Part shown: piece by piece, positions 57,461 through 64,000 of the stretch
Layout of the letters: each line of letters starts with the position of its first letter
Numbering within the stretch: the first letter of the stretch is position 1
Position numbers and translations under genes: made by a program
Notes under the pieces: model-generated
Databases searched by the model: none
Told to the model about the DNA's origin: nothing
Seen by the model: only the letters and a program-made list of their open reading frames with translations
Assembly (NCBI RefSeq): GCF_002135295.1
Contig: NZ_NEGG01000012.1
Location: 1-64,000, forward strand
Origin: Acinetobacter sp. ANC 5054
GTDB taxonomy: Bacteria; Pseudomonadota; Gammaproteobacteria; Pseudomonadales; Moraxellaceae
Length of the DNA: 64,000 nucleotides
Direction: 5' to 3'

Positions 57461-58756
57461 TTATTTTGAAGAAATTTTGTCAATAATGAAGGCAACAAAT
57501 TCTGCCACATTCACTTCATGCTGTTCAGCATTAGCAAGTTCTTTGACAGATACTTGACCCGCAGCTTGCTCACGTTCACCAAAGATTACAGCAAACAAAG
57601 CACCCGCTTGATCGGCCTTTTTCATTTGTGACTTCATTGAACCTTGTGAACCGACTTTCAAGCGAATACGACTACCCGCAGCTTCAAGTTGGTCACGGAT
57701 TTGTTCTGCAAGTACTAACGCTTTACCTTGAGTTGCTGGATCAGATACCAAGAACAACTCACAATCACGTACAGGGGTATTGTCTTCCACTTGTTCAAGA
57801 AGAAGCAGTAAACGTTCCATACCCATTGCAAAACCAACCGCCGGTACAGATTGATCCGCCTTACCTTTAAGCTGGCCCACTAGACCGTCATAACGACCGC
57901 CTGCACACACTGTACCTTGTGAACCTAAATGCGTGGTCGTCCATTCAAATACAGTTTTGTTGTAATAGTCCAAACCACGAACCAATTTTTGGTTAATCAC
58001 AAAACCAATACCCGCTTCTGTCAGGTATTGCTGTAATTGAGCAAAATGCGCCAAGGTTTCCTCACCCATGAAGTCGTGAAGTTTTGGAGCATTTTCCAAA
58101 ATCGCTTGGGTCTTCGCATCTTTAGAATCCAAAATACGAAGTGGATTGGTCGTTAAACGACGCTGTGAATCTTCATCCAAATCGGCTTTATGTGATTCCA
58201 GAAAATCAACCAATGCCGCACGGTAAGCAGCACGCTCATCAGACTCACCTAATGTGTTCAATTCAAGTTGAACTTTATCTGCAACGCCCATACGTTTCCA
58301 TAAACGCGCAGTCATGAGAATCAGTTCAGCATCTTGATCGGGGGTTGCCACGCCAAAGGTTTCCACACCAAATTGGTGGAATTGACGGTAACGGCCTTTT
58401 TGCGGCTTTTCATAACGGAACATCGGTCCCACATACCAAACACGCGGAGTTGCACCACGTAGCAAGTTATGCTCAAGCATGGCACGTACACAGCCTGCTG
58501 TACCTTCAGGACGTAAAGTCAAAGACTCAGGTGGATTACCTTTGTCAAGGAAGGTATACATTTCCTTTTCAACGATGTCGGTTGCATCACCAATAGAACG
58601 TTTGAACAGATGAGTCTGTTCCACAATCGGCAGGCGAATTTGCTGATAACCATACGCATCCATCAAACTCGATAGATGCTGTTCTAGACGTCTCCATGCA
58701 GGGGTCTGCGTAGGAAGAATGTCATTAAAACCTTTGATTGCGACGATTGAACTCAT
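57461..58756 (-). CDS. hisS: Histidine-tRNA ligase
   Basis: It charges tRNA-His. The 431-residue class II enzyme has motif 1 region ([18 protein letters not shown]), motif 2 ([27 protein letters not shown]) shown by [15 protein letters not shown], the histidine signatures LVRGLDYY and [14 protein letters not shown], and a C-terminal anticodon domain. Ends 30 bases before yfgM. Confidence 0.98.
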   Translation of the reverse strand: MSSIVAIKGFNDILPTQTPAWRRLEQHLSSLMDAYGYQQIRLPIVEQTHLFKRSIGDATDIVEKEMYTFLDKGNPPESLTLRPEGTAGCVRAMLEHNLLRGATPRVWYVGPMFRYEKPQKGRYRQFHQFGVETFGVATPDQDAELILMTARLWKRMGVADKVQLELNTLGESDERAAYRAALVDFLESHKADLDEDSQRRLTTNPLRILDSKDAKTQAILENAPKLHDFMGEETLAHFAQLQQYLTEAGIGFVINQKLVRGLDYYNKTVFEWTTTHLGSQGTVCAGGRYDGLVGQLKGKADQSVPAVGFAMGMERLLLLLEQVEDNTPVRDCELFLVSDPATQGKALVLAEQIRDQLEAAGSRIRLKVGSQGSMKSQMKKADQAGALFAVIFGEREQAAGQVSVKELANAEQHEVNVAEFVAFIIDKISSK

Positions 58757-58766
58757 GACTTATAAC

Positions 58767-59885
58767 TTACTCAAAACTTGTACGAATAATCTCTTTAGCT
58801 TTAGCTTCTTCAATGGCTTTAACACGATCACGAACCATTGATTCGATCTCATCAACCAACTGATTTGTGTCAATTAAATGACTTTTCTCGCCATTACGAT
58901 ACACCAGTGAGCGTGGACTTGCACCTACTACACCAATATCCGCTTCCTTAGCTTCACCTGGACCATTCACTTTACAGCCGATCACTGAAACATCCATTGG
59001 AACACGCACATCTTCCAAGCGTTCTTCCAAAGTTTGCATGACTTTAATCACGTTAAATTCTTGACGTGAACAGCTTGGGCAAGCAATAAAATTAATACCG
59101 TTTGAACGAAGACCGAGTGATTTTAAAATATCAAAACCAATTTTCACTTCTTCTTCAGGTTCAGCAGCCAATGAAATACGCATAGTGTCACCAATGCCTT
59201 CCATTAACAAACCACCTAAAGCAATTGCTGATTTCACCGATCCAGTGCGATAAACGCCTGCTTCAGTTACACCCAAATGTAGTGGATTATCAATTTGAGC
59301 AGACAGTAAACGATAAGCATCCATGGTTAAAAATACATTCGATGCTTTAACCGATACTTTAAATTCATGAAAATTTAAACGATCTAAAATATCAATATGA
59401 CGCATTGCCGATTCAAGCAAGGCTTGACCTGTCGGCTCACCATATTTCTTTTGAATGTCTTTTTCGAGTGAACCCGCATTGACACCGATACGCATTGAAA
59501 TGTCATTGTGTTTCGCTGCGGCAACCACTTCACGAATTTTGGCTTCAGAACCAATATTCCCTGGGTTAATACGTAAACAATCTGCACCCAAGTCGGCTAC
59601 ACGTAATGCAATTTTATAATCGAAGTGAATATCCGCCACTAATGGCACTTGTACACGCTTACGAATTTCACCAAAAGCTTCAGCGGCTTCCATACTTGGT
59701 ACAGAAACACGCATGATATCTGCACCAACATCCACACAGCGTTGAATCTGTGCAACGGTTGCGTCTACATCGCATGTTTCAGTATTGGTCATACTTTGGA
59801 TGCTGATCGGCGCATCACCACCGACATAGACCGAACCTACTTTAATTTTACGAGTTGGACGGCGCTTAATTGGATTTTCAATCAT
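58767..59885 (-). CDS. ispG: 4-hydroxy-3-methylbut-2-en-1-yl diphosphate synthase
   Basis: An iron-sulfur enzyme of the MEP route, turning MEcPP to HMBPP for isoprenoid synthesis. The 372-residue protein has the TIM barrel and Fe-S domain with CPSCSRQ (two Cys) and [18 protein letters not shown] (third). It lies between rodZ and hisS, as in E. coli, with short gaps (23 and 10 bases). Confidence 0.98.
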   Translation of the reverse strand: MIENPIKRRPTRKIKVGSVYVGGDAPISIQSMTNTETCDVDATVAQIQRCVDVGADIMRVSVPSMEAAEAFGEIRKRVQVPLVADIHFDYKIALRVADLGADCLRINPGNIGSEAKIREVVAAAKHNDISMRIGVNAGSLEKDIQKKYGEPTGQALLESAMRHIDILDRLNFHEFKVSVKASNVFLTMDAYRLLSAQIDNPLHLGVTEAGVYRTGSVKSAIALGGLLMEGIGDTMRISLAAEPEEEVKIGFDILKSLGLRSNGINFIACPSCSRQEFNVIKVMQTLEERLEDVRVPMDVSVIGCKVNGPGEAKEADIGVVGASPRSLVYRNGEKSHLIDTNQLVDEIESMVRDRVKAIEEAKAKEIIRTSFE

Positions 59886-59908
59886 TGTTCAGTCTGCTCT
59901 GTTGTCCC

Positions 59909-60706
59909 TTAACGTGATAAACGGAAATCTGCTTTGCCGTTTACGGTATATGGAGACAATGAAATATTTTCATTATTTAAGCTTAATGACACAGCTTCAG
60001 CATCATCTAAACGAATTTGGAAAGGTGTCTCGCCATTTAAGTTTAAGGTCGATGCTTGACGACCTGTAGCCAACACTTTACCAGTTGAATCTACAATATG
60101 TACTGAAGTTGGACGATTAAAGCTTAAAGTCAGCTGATCGCCACTGATTGCAGCGTTACCGCCATTCATATCCAGAACTTGAACTTCAGATGTAGCATCA
60201 TTGCTTACTGGTTCTTCATTGCTACTGCTTGACGACATCATGCCTTGTACTGCCGCAACAATGAGTCCGACAACAATAATAACTGCCAAAGCGATAAGAC
60301 CACGCTTTAACCACTTACGATTGCGGTCACGATTTGAACCCGGCAATTTACCCATAATTTTGATGGGCGAATTATTCAGTGCATGATTTGGTAATAGCCC
60401 CGTATCATTGGCATAAATATCATCAAAACGCTGGATTATATTGGTGGCGTCGACCTTTAAGTATTTCGCATAGGTCCGATAATAACCTTTAATAAAGGTC
60501 GCTTCAGGCAAAGACTTATAGTCATCTTGCTCAAGTGCGGTGAGTGTTTTGACCGGAATATTCAGTTCAGCTGCGACAGCTTCAAGTTCCAGTTTTTGAG
60601 TAATACGCACTTGACGTAAATACTCACCTGGGCGTTGTACATTTCCTAATGCATTTGGAGCTACGCTCGAACCATTCGATTGCGGTGAATTAGGATTTAC
60701 TTCCAT
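59909..60706 (-). CDS. rodZ: RodZ-like cytoskeletal membrane protein (HTH + DUF4115)
   Basis: A 265-residue protein: an N-terminal XRE-like HTH domain (LRQVRITQKLELEAVAAELN to about residue 100), a membrane helix (about 133-150) and a periplasmic DUF4115 beta domain. RodZ anchors MreB filaments in the elongation machinery. Position between pilW and ispG matches other gammaproteobacteria. It overlaps pilW by 10 bases. Confidence 0.9.
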   Translation of the reverse strand: MEVNPNSPQSNGSSVAPNALGNVQRPGEYLRQVRITQKLELEAVAAELNIPVKTLTALEQDDYKSLPEATFIKGYYRTYAKYLKVDATNIIQRFDDIYANDTGLLPNHALNNSPIKIMGKLPGSNRDRNRKWLKRGLIALAVIIVVGLIVAAVQGMMSSSSSNEEPVSNDATSEVQVLDMNGGNAAISGDQLTLSFNRPTSVHIVDSTGKVLATGRQASTLNLNGETPFQIRLDDAEAVSLSLNNENISLSPYTVNGKADFRLSR

Positions 60707-61500
60707 ACGGCCTCAGTACTGTACTGTAATTGCAAATAGCGTTGGTATTCAGGACTTTCTGGGAACAACGCACGCATCTGGTTCACCAGTACCTGCATAC
60801 CCAAATTGTCGCCATTGGCACGAGCTGTTCGAATGCCAATCCAGAGTGCGCGCGCACCCTGATTTTTTTGACCTACTGCACGAACAAATTGTTCATACAT
60901 TTGCGTTGCAGCAGGGAATTGCTGATTCAAATAAAATATTTCAGACAACTCTAACATTGAAACATAGGAATCACGATTGGCCTGAAGGGCTTGTTTGAAT
61001 GATTTTTCAGCATTCGCAACATCACCCAGTTTCAAGTAAATTCGACCTAAATTTTCCAATGCTCTTGAACGTTGATCATAACCTAAGGTTGACCCTGCAA
61101 TGCTCAACTGTTCAATCGCGTCATTATAACGCTCAACTTGATATAAATACGTACCGTAGTTGTTACGAGCTTGAGAATTTTTAGAATCTGCTGAAATAGC
61201 TCGTCTAAAATAACTATCAGCTTTTTCCAGATTTTCCTTACTGCCTTCTTGTTGTAGTAAAACGCCCATCATCATATTGGCTTGTGAATCACGCGAATTC
61301 ACCTCTAAGGCCTGATCTAATGCGCGCTTGGCAGCGTCTAAATCCCCTGCTTTTAAATGTTCAACAGCCAATTGTGTCCGAATCTTTACGGCTTTTTCTG
61401 GGTCTTTCTTCCCCACATCTGGTGTTTGACATGCAGTTAATGCCAAAACCGATGCACATAAAGCTGAAACGAAAGTGAACTTTAACGTTAACTTTTTCAA
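60697..61500 (-). CDS. pilW: Type IV pilus biogenesis/stability lipoprotein PilW (PilF)
   Basis: A 267-residue TPR lipoprotein that supports PilQ secretin assembly in the outer membrane. The lipobox LTAC gives the lipidated Cys at residue 24; about six TPR motifs follow (for example AIEQLSIAGSTLGYDQRSRA, LGRIYLKLGDVANAEKSF). Position beside rlmN and rodZ is conserved where type IV pili exist. It ends in the start of rodZ. Confidence 0.92.
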   Translation of the reverse strand: MKKLTLKFTFVSALCASVLALTACQTPDVGKKDPEKAVKIRTQLAVEHLKAGDLDAAKRALDQALEVNSRDSQANMMMGVLLQQEGSKENLEKADSYFRRAISADSKNSQARNNYGTYLYQVERYNDAIEQLSIAGSTLGYDQRSRALENLGRIYLKLGDVANAEKSFKQALQANRDSYVSMLELSEIFYLNQQFPAATQMYEQFVRAVGQKNQGARALWIGIRTARANGDNLGMQVLVNQMRALFPESPEYQRYLQLQYSTEAVWK

Positions 61501-61515
61501 TTGGCTGCCTCTTTA

Positions 61516-62751
61516 TTATCCTTGTGAGCGCAGAATCTCATTTTGCTGCGCAACTTTCTTTTTCCATTGCTCCGCACGACGAGTACGGTCAGCAACTTGC
61601 CCCACGAGTTGTCCGCACGCAGCATCAATATCATCGCCACGTGTCTGACGAATCGTACACACAAATCCAGCATCAGACAAAGTTTTTTGGAAAGAAATAA
61701 TACGGTTACGACTAGAACGTCCGTATGGCGCATGCGGGAACGGGTTAAATGGAATTAAATTAATTTTGCTCGGAAGATTTTTCAGCAATTTAATCATTTG
61801 TTGTGCATGTTCAGGATGATCATTCACACCATCGAGCATGACATATTCAATGGTCACGTGTTTACGTGAACTCTCATTACCATCTTTGGCGATATAACGC
61901 TGACAAGCTGCGATCAATTGTTCCAACGGATACTTTTTATTGATTGGTACAAGTTCGTTACGCAGTTCATCATTTGGCGCATGCAATGAAATTGCTAAAG
62001 CCACATCAATATCTTGTGCCAATTGATCAATTTTTGGCACCACGCCTGAAGTCGACAAGGTCACACGGCGTTTGGACATACCATATGCAAAGTCATCGAG
62101 CATGATACGCATTGAATTCAATACTGCATCATAGTTTAGCAGCGGTTCGCCCATGCCCATCATTACGACGTTGGTCACAGAACGCTCACGCTCAAGCACA
62201 GGAACTTCTTCCATATAGGAGAAGTTTGCCATCCACAACTGACCGATAATTTCAGCTTGACTCAAGTCACGTTGGAAGCCTTGTTTACCTGTAGAACAGA
62301 ACGAACAATCCAGTGCACAGCCCACTTGTGAAGAAATACACAAGGTCTTACGCGCACCAGTTTTGTCTTCGGCAGGAATAAGTACAGTTTCAACCAATGA
62401 ACCTACACCATCACCGACACGGAACACCCATTTACGAGTACCGTCTTTCGAATAATTTTTATGCACCACTTCTGGCGCTTTAATTTCACAAATTTTTTCC
62501 AATTTTTCACGGAGTTTGCCTGAGATATTGGTCATCTCAGCAAAATCTGTCACAAAAAATTGGTGAATCCATTTCATCACCTGTCCTGCACGGAATTTCT
62601 TCTCCCCCATATCTTCGAAGAATTTTTCCATTTGTGGACGTGACATGCCCAGTAAATTCACTTTCTCCACAGTATTATGCTGCGTCGGAGCGGATGGAGA
62701 TTGTTGCTGTGCATCAGAAACAGCTGATGTAGCGACTACTTCAGTACTCAT
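61516..62751 (-). CDS. rlmN: Dual-specificity RNA methyltransferase RlmN
   Basis: A radical-SAM enzyme that makes m2A at 23S rRNA A2503 and tRNA A37. The 411-residue protein has the CxxxCxxC cluster CALDCSFC (about residues 150-157), GMGEPL and the resolving Cys in DIDAACGQL near the C-terminus. The N-terminal 30 residues (Ser/Ala/Gln-rich) are longer than in E. coli (384). Lies 15 bases before pilW. Confidence 0.97.
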   Translation of the reverse strand: MSTEVVATSAVSDAQQQSPSAPTQHNTVEKVNLLGMSRPQMEKFFEDMGEKKFRAGQVMKWIHQFFVTDFAEMTNISGKLREKLEKICEIKAPEVVHKNYSKDGTRKWVFRVGDGVGSLVETVLIPAEDKTGARKTLCISSQVGCALDCSFCSTGKQGFQRDLSQAEIIGQLWMANFSYMEEVPVLERERSVTNVVMMGMGEPLLNYDAVLNSMRIMLDDFAYGMSKRRVTLSTSGVVPKIDQLAQDIDVALAISLHAPNDELRNELVPINKKYPLEQLIAACQRYIAKDGNESSRKHVTIEYVMLDGVNDHPEHAQQMIKLLKNLPSKINLIPFNPFPHAPYGRSSRNRIISFQKTLSDAGFVCTIRQTRGDDIDAACGQLVGQVADRTRRAEQWKKKVAQQNEILRSQG

Positions 62752-62824
62752 GTGTAATTACCTAAACCATGTCTAAAGATAAAAGGAGATGCTCAGTATT
62801 TGAGCGAAGAATTATTCAGAGAAT

Positions 62825-62863
62825 AAAAAAACCAGACAAGCAGTATACCACTTATCTGGTTTG
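62825..62863 (-). terminator. Terminator after ndk
   Basis: On the minus strand AAACCAGATAAG and CTTGTCTGGTTT form a stem around a 10-base loop, followed by T's, 12 bases after the ndk stop. Confidence 0.85.
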
Positions 62864-62874
62864 AATACTTCGAA

Positions 62875-63306
62875 TTAACGAGTACGTGGAGCGATCTCAG
62901 TTTGAGCGAAGAAGTAGTTAACTTCACGATCAGCAGATGCTACAGAGTCAGAACCGTGAGCAGCATTTTCGTCGATGCTTACAGCGAAGTCTGCACGGAT
63001 AGTACCAGGAGCAGCTTCTTTCGGGTTAGTTGCGCCAAGGATGTCACGGTGAGCAAGAACTGCGTTTTCGCCTTCAAGAACTGAAACAACAACTGGACCA
63101 GAAGTCATGAATGCAACTAGGTCACCAAAGAAACCACGTTCTTTATGCTCAGCGTAGAAGCCTTCAGCTTCAGCTTGAGTCAAATGTTTCATTTTAGTTG
63201 CAACAATTTTAAGACCCGCTTTTTCGAAACGAGCAAAGATGTCGCCGATGTGGTTTTTAGCAACTGCATCTGGTTTAACGATAGATAAAGTACGTTCAAT
63301 AGCCAT
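62875..63306 (-). CDS. ndk: Nucleoside diphosphate kinase
   Basis: It equalises nucleoside triphosphates by a phosphohistidine ping-pong reaction. The 143-residue protein has [16 protein letters not shown] at the start and the catalytic His in NAAHGSDS (about residue 117). The length is exactly that of the family. Ribosome-binding site AAGGAG precedes it; a TATAAT box lies 42 bases upstream, and a terminator follows, so it appears monocistronic. Confidence 0.99.
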   Translation of the reverse strand: MAIERTLSIVKPDAVAKNHIGDIFARFEKAGLKIVATKMKHLTQAEAEGFYAEHKERGFFGDLVAFMTSGPVVVSVLEGENAVLAHRDILGATNPKEAAPGTIRADFAVSIDENAAHGSDSVASADREVNYFFAQTEIAPRTR

Positions 63307-63347
63307 GATTGGCTCCTTAAGTCAATTTGACGTGAAAATTTTGCCGC

Positions 63348-63353
63348 ATTATA
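63348..63353 (-). promoter_or_regulatory. -10 box of the ndk promoter
   Basis: On the minus strand GGTATAATGC gives a perfect TATAAT, about 42 bases before the ndk ATG. The -35 region at 17 bases is weak (CAGAAA), so an extended -10 or activator may help. Confidence 0.6.
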
Positions 63354-63415
63354 CCGAATAATGCGCTATTTTCTGCTTTTGCAATGTAAAAAAATGGTTT
63401 TTTTCGATGTAGGGA

Positions 63416-63616
63416 TTAACTTGCTTCATCAATCCAAGCCATCTGGATTCCTTCAAGCAAGCCTTCAGTCGACTTTTCAGGATCATCTGTAAAATTTGGC
63501 AATGCACAAACCCATGTATGTAGATCGGTAAATCGAATCCATTGCGGATCAACATCAGGATGAGCTTCATACAACTCAATTGCGATATCAATCGTATCTG
63601 TCCAGCGTAAACCCAT
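63416..63616 (-). CDS. iscX: Iron-sulfur assembly protein IscX
   Basis: A 66-residue acidic protein matching IscX/YfhJ: GLRWTDTIDIAIELYEAHPD, VRFTDLH-like RFTDLHTWVCALPNF, and MAWIDEA at the end. IscX binds IscS and tunes Fe-S cluster assembly. I start at ATG 63616 after AGGAAG, the family N-terminus; the frame extends upstream by five residues. The isc operon itself is not in the window, though iscX often follows fdx at the end of it. Confidence 0.93.
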   Translation of the reverse strand: MGLRWTDTIDIAIELYEAHPDVDPQWIRFTDLHTWVCALPNFTDDPEKSTEGLLEGIQMAWIDEAS

Positions 63617-63750
63617 GGGTCTTCCTAACATCGTTTAAAGAATGATGTCTTACTTTAACAAATTTATGCATTTCGTCGTTAAAACTGTTTTTATATTTTT
63701 ATTACCAGATTTATCTCAGTGATATTTTCGGGTTTGTTCTATTTAAATAT

Positions 63751-64000
63751 TTATAACACCACATTCAAGAACGGCGCGCAGGCAATAATGCCACAGCCTA
63801 CACTCGCACCAATGGCCGCACCCACAGCAACATCACTCGGATAATGCAATCCTAAAATCATCCGTGATAGCGCAACGAGCAAAGTAAAGGGCAACATTAA
63901 TATCAATAATAAAGGCTGGATAAAACCCAATACCGTGGTCGCCATGACTGCATGTAAGGTATGCCCTGATGGGAAACTAAAATGATCCAGCGGACGTTCA
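63751..64000 (-). CDS. PAP2-superfamily phosphatase, C-terminal part (cut by window edge)
   Basis: The right edge cuts the gene; only the last 83 or so codons are seen. They include FSFPSGHTLHAVM (the PSGH catalytic motif) and SRMILGLHYPSDVAVG (SRxxxxxHxxxD motif), with hydrophobic helices between. PAP2 membrane phosphatases act on phosphatidate, undecaprenyl diphosphate or related lipids. The substrate cannot be told from this fragment. Confidence 0.85.
   Translation of the reverse strand, partial: ERPLDHFSFPSGHTLHAVMATTVLGFIQPLLLILMLPFTLLVALSRMILGLHYPSDVAVGAAIGASVGCGIIACAPFLNVVL

Overview
The window is chromosomal DNA from a gammaproteobacterium of the family Moraxellaceae, most probably the genus Acinetobacter. 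This rests on the AT-rich base use, on the gene content (a GigA/GigB-like phosphatase and STAS pair, an isolated gspE, a DUF2339-type membrane protein, ComEA-like and PilW proteins) and on gene order. The species cannot be fixed from the sequence alone. I see no rRNA, tRNA, insertion sequence, prophage or CRISPR array.

Layout. 1-5.5 kb (+): an MlaA-like protein, a SpoIIE-type phosphatase and STAS protein (gigA/gigB-like), a nitrilase-superfamily hydrolase, an Ohr peroxidase and two small exported proteins. 5.6-9 kb: gspE on the minus strand, then an unrecognised protein next to an MscS-type channel. 9-15 kb: a repeat-bearing intergenic stretch, a 913-residue membrane protein and polA. 15-20.3 kb (-): a run ppx/gppA, accA, tilS, proC, yggT. 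20.5-23.1 kb (+): trxA, rho and an alanine-rich lipoprotein.

23.4-39 kb holds the translation cluster thrS, infC, rpmI, rplT, pheS, pheT, ihfA in the order known from E. coli and all on the minus strand. It is broken twice by accessory genes. A 3.5 kb block lies between rplT and pheS. It has a NADAR-family protein flanked by about 310-bp imperfect direct repeats, a tail-anchored protein, a P-loop kinase and a ParB-like protein. A 5 kb block lies between infC and rpmI. It has an MFS transporter, two TonB-C-terminal-domain proteins, a DedA-like protein, a GST and an orphan stomatin-tail protein. infC starts with AUU, as in E. coli.

39-44 kb: a D-threonine-aldolase-like PLP enzyme, a D-arabinono-lactone-oxidase-like flavoprotein and an acyl-CoA synthetase. 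44.2-49.6 kb (-): a tightly packed run pcnB, folK, panB, panC, rapZ, ptsO (NPr), darP. 49.7-54 kb: comEA-like, mazG, an SDR, and a phosphopantetheinyl transferase between two paralogous secreted proteins. 54-63.6 kb (-): iscX, ndk, rlmN, pilW, rodZ, ispG, hisS, yfgM, bamB, der, an order close to that of E. coli. The right edge cuts a PAP2 phosphatase gene.

Most of the window is conserved housekeeping DNA. The parts most worth a second look are the repeat-flanked NADAR insertion, the two-fold split of the translation operon, the paralogous secreted pair around the PPTase, the free-standing TonB C-terminal-domain proteins, the stomatin-tail protein, and the presence of both halves of the GigA/GigB-NPr circuit.
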